Source: OLB9 sp041392785
GTDB lineage: Bacteria; Bacteroidota; Bacteroidia; Chitinophagales; Saprospiraceae
Assembly: GCA_041392785.1 (NCBI GenBank)
Contig: JAWKLK010000001.1
Location: 124,001 to 188,000 of the forward strand
DNA length: 64,000 nucleotides
Direction of reading: 5' to 3'
The translations under genes were made by a program, and so were the position numbers. The notes below the pieces were generated by a model. The model was not told where the DNA came from. It made no database searches and was given only the letters and a program-made list of their open reading frames with translations. This document shows, in pieces, positions 1-8,889 of this stretch (within the stretch, counting starts at the first letter, position 1; every line of letters begins with the position of its first letter).

Positions 1-49
1 GTTTGTTTTGCATGTATGTGTATGCGTGTATCTGATTAGTTGTTTATTT

Positions 50-424
50 TTATGTGTTTAGTTTCTTAAAATAACTTGCTAATGAATTTAATTTATTGGA
101 TATCTTCCCAATGTCTAATCTCAATTCTAAAAAGATTTTTTCGTCAATTAAATTTAGTTCTTTTGAAATAATAAGACAATTTAAAACCTCCATTAAACTG
201 CTAAATGCTATTTCAATAAATCTAATCTTCTCTTTACTTGACCATCTAGAAGTTCCTTCAGAAATATTATTTGTTACAGATAATGATGCTCTCCTAATTT
301 GAGATATTAAACCAAATTTTTCATCATTTGGGTAAACTGAAGTCAGCTGATAAATTTTAACAACGAAATCCTTTGCATCTTTCCAAACATCAAGTTTTTC
401 GAAACTAAATTCTTTCATTTTCAA
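50..424 (-). CDS. S23-type four-helix-bundle protein (copy 1)
   Basis: A 124-residue protein of the family first noticed inside intervening sequences of 23S rRNA genes and also common as free-standing genes in Bacteroidota. The hallmark N-terminal FEKLDVWK, the central RRASLSV and the SEGTSRWSSKEKIRFIEIA stretch are all present. Members form helical bundles; no enzymatic role is established. It closely resembles the second copy at 3369-3737. Here it lies outside rRNA, at the downstream end of the polysaccharide locus, behind a block of tandem octamers. A role in the locus is unknown. Confidence 0.9.
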   Translation of the reverse strand: MKMKEFSFEKLDVWKDAKDFVVKIYQLTSVYPNDEKFGLISQIRRASLSVTNNISEGTSRWSSKEKIRFIEIAFSSLMEVLNCLIISKELNLIDEKIFLELRLDIGKISNKLNSLASYFKKLNT

Positions 425-434
425 TTTCCCTAAA

Positions 435-466
435 CAAATAAACAGTTAAACGAATAAACAAATTAA
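435..466. repeat. Four tandem octamers upstream of S23 copy 1
   Basis: Four consecutive 8-base units of the form CnnnTAAA (CAAATAAA, CAGTTAAA, CGAATAAA, CAAATTAA) fill the short gap between the epimerase stop and the S23 start. A comparable heptamer block lies upstream of the second S23 gene at 3755-3775. The similar placement suggests the repeats travel with the S23 genes, which is an inference. Confidence 0.6.
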
Positions 467-1413
467 CATAAATTATAAAATTCAAAAGCCCTTTCTAATC
501 CTTCTTTTAACTTAACTTTACCCGAATATTTTAGTAAAGACTGTGCCTTATCTATACTTGCAAGACTATGAGGAATGTCCCCTGACCGATTAGGACCATG
601 TGTAGCTTCTGCCTTACTATTCGTTATTAATTTAATATTTGACCAAAGCTCATTTAAATTTGTTCGTTCGCCACAGGCTACATTATACACTTGATTTATT
701 GCTTCCCTATTTTCAGAGAATAAAGCTAAAATATTCGCTTCAACCGCATTGTCAACAAACGTAAAATCTCTACTGTTTGTCCCATCTCCATTAATCGTTG
801 GACCATTTCCATCCAAAGCAGCTTTAAAAAACAATGGAATTACTGCAGCATAAGCTCCATTTGGGTCTTGTTTGGGGCCATATACATTAAAATATCTTAA
901 TCCAATATATTCAAAATCATAAGTACGTGAAAAAACATCTGCATAAAGTTCATTTACGTATTTAGTTACAGCATAAGGGGACAATGGTTTCCCTATTATG
1001 TTTTCCACTTTAGGCAGTCCTTGACTATCTCCATACGTTGAAGAAGATGCAGCAAATACGACCCTTTTTACGTTATTTTGAACCGCAGCATTAAAAATAT
1101 TTAGCGTTCCACTTATATTTACTTCATTTGTGGTTAATGGATCTTTTATACTTCTTGGTACAGAACCTAGGGCAGCTTGGTGAGTAATTAATGTTATGTC
1201 TTTAGCTACATCCAAACAAGTTTGATAATCTCTTATGTCACCTTTAATAAATTCAAATTTGGGATTATTAAAAAATTCTTCAATGTTATGTATAAAACCT
1301 GTAGAAAGATTATCTAAAACTCTAACTTTTGCTACTCTACTGTCATTAATAAGATTTGAGACGATATTCGAACCAATAAATCCTGCACCACCTGTGACTA
1401 AGACATTTTGCAT
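463..1413 (-). CDS. UDP-N-acetylglucosamine 4-epimerase-like SDR (WbpP type)
   Basis: A 316-residue extended short-chain dehydrogenase. The NAD-binding GGAGFIGS is at residues 8-15, the SSS substrate motif at 123-125, and the catalytic Tyr147 and Lys151 occur in YAVTK. The RYFNVYGPKQDPNGAYAAVIP segment is typical of WbpP/TviC-like UDP-GlcNAc(A) 4-epimerases, which produce UDP-GalNAc or its uronate in the cytoplasm. This fits an amino-sugar-rich surface polysaccharide. The exact substrate (GlcNAc or GlcNAcA) cannot be decided here. A TACCTTTG promoter box about 300 bases upstream may drive it together with the S23 gene. Confidence 0.88.
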   Translation of the reverse strand: MQNVLVTGGAGFIGSNIVSNLINDSRVAKVRVLDNLSTGFIHNIEEFFNNPKFEFIKGDIRDYQTCLDVAKDITLITHQAALGSVPRSIKDPLTTNEVNISGTLNIFNAAVQNNVKRVVFAASSSTYGDSQGLPKVENIIGKPLSPYAVTKYVNELYADVFSRTYDFEYIGLRYFNVYGPKQDPNGAYAAVIPLFFKAALDGNGPTINGDGTNSRDFTFVDNAVEANILALFSENREAINQVYNVACGERTNLNELWSNIKLITNSKAEATHGPNRSGDIPHSLASIDKAQSLLKYSGKVKLKEGLERAFEFYNLC

Positions 1414-1584
1414 AAAAGTATTATGATTTTATTTTTTAATTCTGTGGACATCTCAATTTACTGTATATATTTTTTTGTGGGAACTTTTGATAATCAAACA
1501 TTCAAACTTTATACTTTCAACATTAAACCACCCTCTCTACATCTAAACTTTCAACATTACACCTTAAACACTACATTTTAATAT

Positions 1585-1614
1585 GGCTTCGCCGTTGATA
1601 AGTCGCACTGACTT
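1585..1614 (-). repeat. Dispersed GGCTTCGCC element, copy B
   Basis: Read on the minus strand, the element contains AAGTC...GACTT followed by GGCGAAGCC, that is, two small inverted repeats. It matches the element at 11397-11427 with one substitution and one single-base length difference. Both copies lie upstream of genes of the polysaccharide locus, within presumed transcripts. It could be a REP-like element or an RNA signal; its function is unknown. Confidence 0.6.
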
Positions 1615-1712
1615 GATCTTTGAATCAAATTTCCACATTTTCTTTAGACCCAAAATGAGTAGTAAAGTTACTCGTTTTTGATATGGATTTTGAATTATTG
1701 ATTTCAAATTTG

Positions 1713-1720
1713 CAAAGGTA
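1713..1720 (-). promoter_or_regulatory. Candidate Bacteroidota -7 box (TACCTTTG)
   Basis: The minus strand reads TACCTTTGC, matching the Bacteroidota TAnnTTTG -7 consensus. No clear TTG element sits 19-21 bases upstream. It would start a transcript for the epimerase and S23 genes with a leader of about 300 bases. Confidence 0.4.
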
Positions 1721-1815
1721 TTTTTTTGATTAATAAATTTGTAATGAATATTGAATTGAAGAATTGTGGACTTATCTATTTGTGTTTCACGCTTTTTATA
1801 ATTCCTTAATTTATT

Positions 1816-2091
1816 CTATCCAAATAAATCCGAATGAGTTCCGCTTCTTATCAAAAGAATTTCTTTAAATTTAGAATCTAATTTCCAAATAAGAAGCCAA
1901 TCTGGTTTTAAATGACATTCCCAGTATCCTTTCATATCACCCTTTAATTTATGTGGTTTATATTTGGAATCTACAACCCCTTTATTTTCAAGAGTTGTTA
2001 AAATTTCGTTTAATATTTCAATATCATAATTTCTTTGAATACAAATCACAACATCTTTTTCAAATCTGCGCGTAGTCTTTATTTTATACAC
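1816..2091 (-). CDS. YafQ/RelE-family mRNA interferase toxin
   Basis: A 91-residue protein with YafQ-family signatures: a basic N-terminus, HKLKGDMKGYWECHLKPDWLLIW (residues 47-69) and a C-terminal SGTHSDLFG with His86. Family toxins cleave mRNA on the ribosome. Its gene overlaps the end of the upstream antitoxin gene by 8 bases, the usual antitoxin-first arrangement. The expected His and Asp residues (His60, Asp64, His86) are intact, so an active toxin is likely. Confidence 0.88.
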   Translation of the reverse strand: MYKIKTTRRFEKDVVICIQRNYDIEILNEILTTLENKGVVDSKYKPHKLKGDMKGYWECHLKPDWLLIWKLDSKFKEILLIRSGTHSDLFG

Positions 2092-2293
2092 TTGCTTTTT
2101 CTTTCAATAAAGCCATCATTTCTGCAACAGAATTATAAGAATGCAGCTTTCCGTTTTTACTATCTTCGATTGCTTGTTTTGTTTCTTTGTTGGGAACTTG
2201 TACATCAATAATTTTAGCATATTTAGTAGATTTTAATAATTCTACCATTTTTTTTGCTTCTTCAGATTTGGTGTCAATAATTACTGTTGTCAT
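2084..2293 (-). CDS. Antitoxin partner of YafQ-like toxin
   Basis: A 69-residue protein with an N-terminal strand (TTVIIDTKSEEAKKMVELLK) followed by predicted helices and a charged C-terminus. It is typical in size and position for a RelB/DinJ-like antitoxin that binds and neutralises the toxin and autoregulates the operon. It overlaps the toxin gene by 8 bases. The antitoxin assignment rests mainly on context; I do not recognise a specific antitoxin family. Confidence 0.75.
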   Translation of the reverse strand: MTTVIIDTKSEEAKKMVELLKSTKYAKIIDVQVPNKETKQAIEDSKNGKLHSYNSVAEMMALLKEKASV

Positions 2294-2456
2294 TATATTA
2301 ATTATTTTATTACTATTAAAAAAACATAATTTTATAAATGTAAGTTCTACTTTTGATGCATAAAATTTCTTTCTAATTTAAACATTCAATAATAACATCA
2401 GGTTCATAAATGCATCATTTTCAAGATGTAAAGATTACAAATAATCAAATAAATAA

Positions 2457-3320
2457 CTACTTCATTATCTTTATCAAGTACTCACCATATCCACTTTTGA
2501 TTAGTGGGCTCGCAAGTTTTGATAATTGTTCCTTATCAATAAAACCCATCCGCCAAGCTATCTCTTCTATGCAGCCGATCTTGTATCCTTGTCTTTTCTC
2601 GATCACACGCACAAATTCTGAGGCATCGTGCAAGGAGTCAAATGTTCCTGTGTCGAGCCAAGCAGTACCTCTATCCATAATTCCTACGGACAATTGACCT
2701 TTCTCAAGATAATGTTGGTTTACAGTCGTGATTTCGTACTCGCCACGTGCTGATGGCTGGATATTCTTGGCTATTTCACATACTTGTGTATCATAATAAT
2801 AAAGCCCAGGTACCGCATAATCTGACTTTGGATGTACAGGTTTTTCTTCTATCGAAAGTGCTTTTTGATTTTTGTCAAATTCAACTACACCATATCGCTC
2901 TGGGTCATTCACTGGATAAGCAAAAACCCTAGCACCTGTAGTAATAGTGGCGCTTTGTTGGAGTAACTTGGATAGTCCGGACCCGTAAAATATATTGTCT
3001 CCCAAGACCAAGCATGACGTATCATTGCCTATAAAATCAGATCCTATGACGAATGCTTGCGCCAATCCATTGGGTACTGCCTGCACTGCATATTCAAATC
3101 TACATCCTAGCTCACTTCCATCCCCTAAAAGTCTCACAAATCCTGCTTGATCTTCTGGTGTAGTGATGATCAATATCTCTCGTATCCCCGATAACATGAG
3201 AATCGATAATGGATAATAAATCATTGGTTTATCATAGATAGGCATCAGTTGTTTGCTGATAGCCTTCGTGATCGGATAAAGTCTAGTGCCGGACCCGCCA
3301 GCAAGGATGATACCTTTCAT
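2457..3320 (-). CDS. rmlA: Glucose-1-phosphate thymidylyltransferase
   Basis: A 287-residue nucleotidyltransferase joining dTTP and glucose-1-phosphate to give dTDP-glucose, the first step of dTDP-deoxysugar synthesis. The pyrophosphorylase signature GGSGTRLYP is at residues 8-16, followed by KQLMPIYDKPMIYYPLS, LGDNIFYG, IEEKP and the RGTAWLDTGTFDSL segment. Length matches the family (about 290). RmlB is in the same locus (7571-8632), but RmlC and RmlD are not seen in the window, so the final sugar may not be rhamnose or those genes lie elsewhere. Confidence 0.97.
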   Translation of the reverse strand: MKGIILAGGSGTRLYPITKAISKQLMPIYDKPMIYYPLSILMLSGIREILIITTPEDQAGFVRLLGDGSELGCRFEYAVQAVPNGLAQAFVIGSDFIGNDTSCLVLGDNIFYGSGLSKLLQQSATITTGARVFAYPVNDPERYGVVEFDKNQKALSIEEKPVHPKSDYAVPGLYYYDTQVCEIAKNIQPSARGEYEITTVNQHYLEKGQLSVGIMDRGTAWLDTGTFDSLHDASEFVRVIEKRQGYKIGCIEEIAWRMGFIDKEQLSKLASPLIKSGYGEYLIKIMK

Positions 3321-3368
3321 TGTTTAATTTGGTTTAAGGTCTAATGTTGAAAGTTGAATGAATATTGT

Positions 3369-3737
3369 TTATTCAATCCCTTTGTCAAATGATTTTTTTA
3401 GTCCGTTTAATTTGTTTGCAACTATATCTATATTAAATCGCAACTCTAGAATTTTTTGTTCGGAAATATACTCTAAATCAAAGGCTAACATTAAACAATT
3501 CACAACTTCCATTAAGCTACCATAGGCAATTTCAATAAATCTTATCTTTTCTTTATTTGACCATCTAGAAGTTCCTTCCGCAATATTACAAGAAACAGAT
3601 ATCATTGCCCGTCTTAGTTGGCTGGTGAGTCCGAAACGTTCGTCGTCAGGAAATGATTTAGTTATTAAATAAATATCTTTTACTACTAACCTAGACTTTT
3701 GCCATACATCAAGCTTTTCAAAACTATAAATATTCAA
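3369..3737 (-). CDS. S23-type four-helix-bundle protein (copy 2)
   Basis: A 122-residue paralogue of the protein at 50-424, sharing FEKLDVWQ, RRAMISVSCNIAEGTSRWSNKEKIRFIEIA and SLMEVVNCL. It belongs to the family linked to 23S rRNA intervening sequences, but is here inserted between rmlA and wbpB on the same strand. A heptamer repeat block precedes it. Function is unknown; the interruption of a biosynthetic gene order by a paralogue suggests mobility or duplication, which is an inference. Confidence 0.9.
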   Translation of the reverse strand: MNIYSFEKLDVWQKSRLVVKDIYLITKSFPDDERFGLTSQLRRAMISVSCNIAEGTSRWSNKEKIRFIEIAYGSLMEVVNCLMLAFDLEYISEQKILELRFNIDIVANKLNGLKKSFDKGIE

Positions 3738-3754
3738 ATTATAGTCAACATAAA

Positions 3755-3775
3755 CATTAAACGATAAACATTAAA
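3755..3775. repeat. Three tandem heptamers upstream of S23 copy 2
   Basis: Three consecutive 7-base units CATTAAA, CGATAAA, CATTAAA, preceded by a shorter CATAAA, lie directly upstream of the second S23 gene. The pattern parallels the octamer block at 435-466 upstream of the first copy. Confidence 0.55.
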
Positions 3776-3785
3776 CATCCTTTTT

Positions 3786-4748
3786 TCACTTAAATGGATG
3801 ATTTGCCATTGGAATTGTACAAAAGGGGTGATAATCGCCTGCTAAGCCAATAGGTGTGCTGGTCCTTATATTGTGCACTATTTCAATTGCTGTACGTGCC
3901 TCACCAATGCGGAAACCACCACCACTCAATATATCTCGATAACTAAGTGTATGCAAATCCGTAAATCCATCAGAAAATTCGAGTTCCTCGCCTTCGATAT
4001 TTATAGACCTATAGGTACGCTTACCTTTTGCTCTTACATCTTCGGGAAGTGTGTCCGCGTTGATGCTCAGAAACCACCTGACTTTTGCTTTTTCAAATTC
4101 AAAATATCCTGCGGCGCGATCGTGTGTGTGGATATGCACAATATTCTCTTTCACAGGACCAAAAACCCACTGAAGCATATCATAAAAATGAACACCAATG
4201 TTAGTGGCTATTCCACCTGATTTTTCAGTATTGCCTTTCCAAGAAGTGTAATACCAGGAGCCTCGTGAAGTAATATATGTCAGGTCAAATTCAAAAATCT
4301 TATCCTTCGGAGCAGCGTTCACCTTTTCTTTTAAAGCTATAATGCTTGGGTGAAGTCTCAGCTGTAATATATTAAATACGTGATTTCCTGTCTCCTTTTC
4401 TAATTCCTCGAGTGCATCAATATTCCAAGGATTAAGGACAATAGGCTTCTCGCATATCACATCGGCACCGTATCTAAGTCCAAATCTTATATGTGCATCG
4501 TGCAGATAATTAGGACTACAAATGCTTACAAAATCGACTTTTTTACCTACTCTTTTTAGTTTTTCCAGATGCCTATCGAAGCGCTCAAACTCCGTAAAAA
4601 AGGCAGCATTTGGAAAGTAACTATCTATGATGCCCACGGAATCATTGGTATCCATTGCCGCGACTAGATCATTATCTGTATCCCGAATGGCTAGCATGTG
4701 TCTCGGGGCTATGTACCCCGCTGCTCCTATTAAAGCAAAATTGTTCAT
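3786..4748 (-). CDS. wbpB: UDP-GlcNAc-uronate 3-dehydrogenase, Gfo/Idh/MocA family (WbpB/WlbA type)
   Basis: A 320-residue Gfo/Idh/MocA oxidoreductase with a Rossmann N-terminus (FALIGAAGYIAPRHMLAI) and the family EKP motif at residues 100-102. The LRLHPSI and SGGIATNIGVHFYDML segments fit WbpB/WlbA, which oxidises C3 of UDP-N-acetylglucosaminuronate so that the aminotransferase can add the 3-amino group. The gene directly abuts wbpI and lies near wbpD, with wbpE further upstream, giving a coherent UDP-diacetamido-mannuronate pathway in the cytoplasm. Confidence 0.93.
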   Translation of the reverse strand: MNNFALIGAAGYIAPRHMLAIRDTDNDLVAAMDTNDSVGIIDSYFPNAAFFTEFERFDRHLEKLKRVGKKVDFVSICSPNYLHDAHIRFGLRYGADVICEKPIVLNPWNIDALEELEKETGNHVFNILQLRLHPSIIALKEKVNAAPKDKIFEFDLTYITSRGSWYYTSWKGNTEKSGGIATNIGVHFYDMLQWVFGPVKENIVHIHTHDRAAGYFEFEKAKVRWFLSINADTLPEDVRAKGKRTYRSINIEGEELEFSDGFTDLHTLSYRDILSGGGFRIGEARTAIEIVHNIRTSTPIGLAGDYHPFCTIPMANHPFK

Positions 4749-5804
4749 TTACTTTGATTTTAAGTTTTTTACTAAAATGTCGACAATTATCTCACCTGCA
4801 TTGCCCTGTCCATATAAAATTGGATCAAAAATTCCGTGGTTTTCGCTTTCTAATTGCTGAGGAAGAACTGATAGTTCATCAAAAACAAGTGTATTCTTGC
4901 CGTCCAACAAAGTTTCTGTCCATTCGGTTTCAGATCTGATTGTGATACATCTTTTTTCTAACCAATATGCTTCTTTTTGCATTCCGCCGCTATCGGTAAT
5001 CAAAGTATCGCAGTATTGAATATATCCCAAATTATCAAAATATGATTGGGGATCAATAAAAATGATATTCTCAAATCTATCTTCAAGAAGGTCTATCGAT
5101 GTCATAGCCTGTCTTGTACGAGGGTGAATAGCAAAGATCACTTTCTTTTTTAATCCATTGAAAAGGTTTAGAATCTCCTTTAGGCGGTCAGGATCATCTG
5201 TGTTGTATGGCCGATGAATAGTGGCATAATAATAGTCTCTGATGTCAGGGATTTTCACTAAAGAATTTTGTTTGCAATAAAGTACCACATCCTTCATAAT
5301 ATCACCTACTGTAAAGACCTTACCACCAATGCCTTCTTTTTGTAAATTCTGAATTGACTGTTCTGATGGAACAAACAAATAGTCAGACAGTTGATCTGTC
5401 AAAACCCGATTAATCTCTTCCGGCATATTGCGATTATAAGATCTCAATCCAGCTTCCACATGTGCGACGGGAATGTGCAATTTGGAAGCGACCAAAGCAC
5501 CTGCAAGCGTAGAATTGGTATCACCATATACCAAAATGCAATTGGGATTCACATTGAGTACAATAGTCTCAATGGCTTCCATCATCCTTCCCGTCTGTGT
5601 GCCGTGATTGCCACCACCTAAATGAAGCTGGAAAGTCGGTTTATTCATACCCAATTGATCAAAGAAAATATTTGACATATTGTCATCATAGTGTTGCCCA
5701 GTATGGATCGTTTCCAAATGGATTCGCCCTTTTGTGGCTTTCTCCAATGCAAAATGCTTAATAAATTGTGGTCTCGCACCTACTATGGCTATAACTTTAT
5801 GCAC
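4749..5804 (-). CDS. wbpI: UDP-2,3-diacetamido-glucuronate 2-epimerase (WbpI/WlbD type)
   Basis: A 351-residue non-hydrolysing UDP-GlcNAc 2-epimerase family member. It shows GARPQFIK near residues 9-16, GDTNST at 94-99, HVEAGLRS at 115-122 and EEINR at 129-133, then the C-terminal DSGGMQKEAYWLEK nucleotide-binding segment. Within this gene set it most likely converts UDP-2,3-diacetamido-glucuronate to the manno epimer, the last step before transfer. It shares one base with wbpD (5804) and abuts wbpB. Simple UDP-GlcNAc 2-epimerase activity (WecB) is the alternative. Confidence 0.9.
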   Translation of the reverse strand: MHKVIAIVGARPQFIKHFALEKATKGRIHLETIHTGQHYDDNMSNIFFDQLGMNKPTFQLHLGGGNHGTQTGRMMEAIETIVLNVNPNCILVYGDTNSTLAGALVASKLHIPVAHVEAGLRSYNRNMPEEINRVLTDQLSDYLFVPSEQSIQNLQKEGIGGKVFTVGDIMKDVVLYCKQNSLVKIPDIRDYYYATIHRPYNTDDPDRLKEILNLFNGLKKKVIFAIHPRTRQAMTSIDLLEDRFENIIFIDPQSYFDNLGYIQYCDTLITDSGGMQKEAYWLEKRCITIRSETEWTETLLDGKNTLVFDELSVLPQQLESENHGIFDPILYGQGNAGEIIVDILVKNLKSK

Positions 5805-6379
5805 TATTGTTCTAACTTTATTATTACTCCGTTCAAGTTTGAGTATTGCTCTTGACTTTCAGGGCAGAGGGCAATGCCTTCATTATTAAAAATGAGTCGA
5901 TGACCATATTCACTCATGTAGCCGACATGTTTTGCTGGGTTGCCAACCACAAGTGCATAATCGGGTACATTTTTTGTGACCACTGCTCCCGCACCTATAA
6001 AGGCAAATTTACCAATATTATGCCCACAAACTATGGTGGCATTTGCACCTATGGAAGCGCCTTTGCCAACATGGGTAGTAGCGTATTCTCCCCTCCTATT
6101 TACTGCACTACGAGGATTTGTCACATTAGTAAATACGCAAGAAGGCCCTAAGAATACATCATCATCACATGTGACCCCTGTGTAAACGGACACATTGTTT
6201 TGGATTTTGACGTTATTTCCTAATATGACTTTAGGTGAGATGACGACATTCTGACCAATATTGCAATTTTCACCTATTATGCAATCAGACATAATATGAC
6301 TAAAATGCCAGATTTTGGTCCCTTTACCTATAGTGCATCCGTCATCAATATATGAAGATTCGTGTGCGAAGTATCCCAT
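5804..6379 (-). CDS. wbpD: UDP-3-amino-glucuronate N-acetyltransferase (WbpD/WlbB type)
   Basis: A 191-residue left-handed beta-helix acyltransferase built from hexapeptide repeats (for example IGKGTK, IGENCN, IGQNVV). The sequence FTNVTNPRSAVNR, then IGANATIVCGHNIGKFAFIGAGAVV and VVGNPAKHVGYMSEYG, follows the WbpD/WlbB pattern. That enzyme acetylates the 3-amino group of UDP-2-acetamido-3-amino-glucuronate using acetyl-CoA. Adjacency to wbpI and wbpB supports the substrate assignment. Confidence 0.93.
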   Translation of the reverse strand: MGYFAHESSYIDDGCTIGKGTKIWHFSHIMSDCIIGENCNIGQNVVISPKVILGNNVKIQNNVSVYTGVTCDDDVFLGPSCVFTNVTNPRSAVNRRGEYATTHVGKGASIGANATIVCGHNIGKFAFIGAGAVVTKNVPDYALVVGNPAKHVGYMSEYGHRLIFNNEGIALCPESQEQYSNLNGVIIKLEQ

Positions 6380-6407
6380 TATTTTAATATCTTAAGGTGA
6401 TGAAGTG

Positions 6408-7514
6408 TCAAGCAATATCCATGGCATCTTTTACAATTTTTCTTCCAATAATAAACCCTATTGCTAATAACCCGCCTAAAAGTGCGCCTTTTATGGCCTC
6501 AATAATCCAAGATTTACCATTAGCACTTAACGGTGGGAAAGGTTCGTCAATGATTGTAATATCAGGGGTGCTTGTAGTAAGTGAAAAATCTGCTAACTCT
6601 CTGTTTTTTGTAGCTTCTGCATACATAGTCTTCAACTTCAGAATTTCTGTCTCGATCAACCTTTTTTCGGTGAGTAAATTCGGATCTGTCAAATTCCTAT
6701 GCGAGTCATTAAATCTAGAAAGTTGAAATTCCTTTGACCTAAGTAAAGCAAAGATGGAATCGGTTTTTTCTTTTACAAATTCAAAAGTATTTTGACTTCC
6801 TTTAACTGATGAATTTAAGTAATAATTTTTAAGCTCAGCAAACACTAAATTGCTTATGGCAATGGACAACTCCTCATCTAACGTGGTAGATGCAATAGTC
6901 AGTATGCCCGTATCCTCATTAAATCCATTGGTGAAGATCGGCCTAACTTTTTTTGATCCCACTACATTTCCATAGATCATTTTTAACGCGCTCAATTCTT
7001 TCTTTGAAAAGGCGTTTATAGAATCCGTCGCAAATAGAAAACCAGTAAAGTCTTGCGTTTTCGTAGTCCATTTTTTGTCCAGTTCATTTAGTTTTATCAG
7101 ATGATTAGCAATATAATCTTCTTTACCTTGAAAAGTATCTAATGGTATCTTGGTGAATAATACTTTATGAATTATATTTCTGGATTTTGAGAGTTCTACA
7201 ATTCTGTCTAGATTTACTTTTCCGCCATTACCTAGGCCAAAACTTCCAAGAATACCAGACAACCCTCCACCACCACCGGATCCATCATTTAGCACATACG
7301 TCAAAGGCGCTGTAAAGGTCACTTCTGTTTTTATTGCTTTATAGGCAAAATAAGCTATGAATGGCAAAGTAAAAAGAATTATCCACCATTTTTTAGACCA
7401 TATTTCCCTCCAAAACTCTAATATTTTTTCAATGAGCTCTTTCAGTGTGATTTCGTCATCTTGATAACTATTCAAAGATGGTGACGTAGGATTGTTTTGA
7501 TTCACTTCATTCAT
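6408..7514 (-). CDS. Wzz-like polysaccharide chain-length / co-polymerase protein
   Basis: A 368-residue inner-membrane protein with an acidic N-terminal segment, a transmembrane helix near residues 41-60 (WWIILFTLPFIAYFAYKAI) and a second near 337-357 (EAIKGALLGGLLAIGFIIG). Between them is a large periplasmic region with a glycine-rich stretch around 78-95 and coiled-coil-like helices. This two-helix topology is the Wzz design that sets polysaccharide chain length. No tyrosine-kinase domain follows the second helix, so it is not a full Wzc. It sits between wbpD and rmlB in the same orientation. Confidence 0.85.
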   Translation of the reverse strand: MNEVNQNNPTSPSLNSYQDDEITLKELIEKILEFWREIWSKKWWIILFTLPFIAYFAYKAIKTEVTFTAPLTYVLNDGSGGGGGLSGILGSFGLGNGGKVNLDRIVELSKSRNIIHKVLFTKIPLDTFQGKEDYIANHLIKLNELDKKWTTKTQDFTGFLFATDSINAFSKKELSALKMIYGNVVGSKKVRPIFTNGFNEDTGILTIASTTLDEELSIAISNLVFAELKNYYLNSSVKGSQNTFEFVKEKTDSIFALLRSKEFQLSRFNDSHRNLTDPNLLTEKRLIETEILKLKTMYAEATKNRELADFSLTTSTPDITIIDEPFPPLSANGKSWIIEAIKGALLGGLLAIGFIIGRKIVKDAMDIA

Positions 7515-7570
7515 AAGCCTTATGGTTGTTGTATTATTTAAAGAATCCTATAAGATTCCAAACTATTGTT

Positions 7571-8632
7571 TTAATTATCGGTGGAATACATTTTTTTATA
7601 ATATTCTTGGTAGGCTCCCGAAGTGACATGTTCTAGCCATTCTTCATTAGCGAGATACCAATCAATTGTTTTGGCGATACCTGTTTCAAAGGTTTCTGAA
7701 GGCACCCAACCCAAATGATCTTTTATTTTACTAGCATCAATCGCATATCGCAAATCATGCCCTGCTCTATCTGTCACGTAGGTGATAAGCTGACGGCTTT
7801 CACCTTTGGTACGCCCCAGTTTTTCATCCATGGCATCACACAAGAAATGCACTATATCAATATTTTTCCATTCATTATGTCCACCGATATTATACGTTTC
7901 GCCAACTTTACCATGATGCAAAATAGTATCAATTGCTCTTGCATGATCCTCCACATACAACCAATCACGCACATTTTCGCCTTTACCATATACAGGCAAT
8001 GGCTTTTTATGGATGATATTATTGAGCATTAAAGGTATCAGTTTTTCAGGAAAATGGTTTGGGCCATAGTTGTTACTGCAATTTGAGATTACAATAGGTA
8101 GATGGTAAGTATGAAAAAATGCTCTGACTAAGTGATCTGATGACGCTTTTGAAGCAGAGTATGGCGACCTAGGATCGTAGGGCGTTTCTTCAGTAAACAT
8201 AGTATTCCCCATTTCCAATGCCCCGTATACTTCATCGGTACTCACATGATAAAAAAGTTTATTTTCAAAATTCCCAAGCCAATGTTTCTTTGCAATTTGA
8301 AGAAGATTTGCTGTACCGAGTATGTTGGTTTTGAGAAATATAAATGGATCCGTTATGGATCTGTCCACATGAGATTCTGCTGCGAGATGAACGACATGTG
8401 TGATATGATATTTCACAAAGATATCATCAACTAATACGTCGTCTCCTATGTCTCCTTTAATAAAGGTATAATTAGTAGCATTCTCTATGTCTTTAATATT
8501 TTCGAGATTTCCTGCATAGGTCAAAGCATCCAAATTATATATATTATATTGTGGATACTTGTGTACCAATAGCCTTACAACGTGGGATCCAATAAAACCT
8601 GCACCACCGGTAATCAGAATATTTTTGCTCAT
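7571..8632 (-). CDS. rmlB: dTDP-glucose 4,6-dehydratase
   Basis: A 353-residue extended SDR that converts dTDP-glucose to dTDP-4-keto-6-deoxyglucose. GGAGFIGSH starts at residue 9, the catalytic Thr132-Asp133-Glu134 triad is in HVSTDEVYG, and Tyr158/Lys162 are in YSASK. Length is normal for RmlB. It complements RmlA at 2457-3320; no RmlC or RmlD is visible in the window. Confidence 0.97.
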   Translation of the reverse strand: MSKNILITGGAGFIGSHVVRLLVHKYPQYNIYNLDALTYAGNLENIKDIENATNYTFIKGDIGDDVLVDDIFVKYHITHVVHLAAESHVDRSITDPFIFLKTNILGTANLLQIAKKHWLGNFENKLFYHVSTDEVYGALEMGNTMFTEETPYDPRSPYSASKASSDHLVRAFFHTYHLPIVISNCSNNYGPNHFPEKLIPLMLNNIIHKKPLPVYGKGENVRDWLYVEDHARAIDTILHHGKVGETYNIGGHNEWKNIDIVHFLCDAMDEKLGRTKGESRQLITYVTDRAGHDLRYAIDASKIKDHLGWVPSETFETGIAKTIDWYLANEEWLEHVTSGAYQEYYKKMYSTDN

Positions 8633-8889
8633 ATATATGACATTATCTTTGTTATTAATGCTATTGATGGAGAGTCTGTGTGTATATTAAGAGTTAATAC
8701 AATTTTTACAATCATCATTTGTAAAATTTATGAGTTTTTCAGTTTAGACCTATCTATTTTTGAATGTTCCTTGAACCATCCTATTTAGTCATTTAACAAC
8801 TTTTTAGATTCCATCTTGCAAAAAGAAATTAGATATATATACATTTGTAAAGTTAATTACAATGAATATTATTTACTTAACACACCAGG

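Larger units (their letters stand above)
1414..1815. other. Intergenic region with dispersed repeat and candidate promoter
   Basis: No convincing gene lies in these 402 bases. The stretch is AT-rich and holds two near-copies of an ACTTTCAACATTA motif around 1508-1552, a palindromic element at 1585-1614 that recurs near 11.4 kb, and a minus-strand TACCTTTG box at 1713-1720. It would form a long leader for the epimerase gene. Confidence 0.6.
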
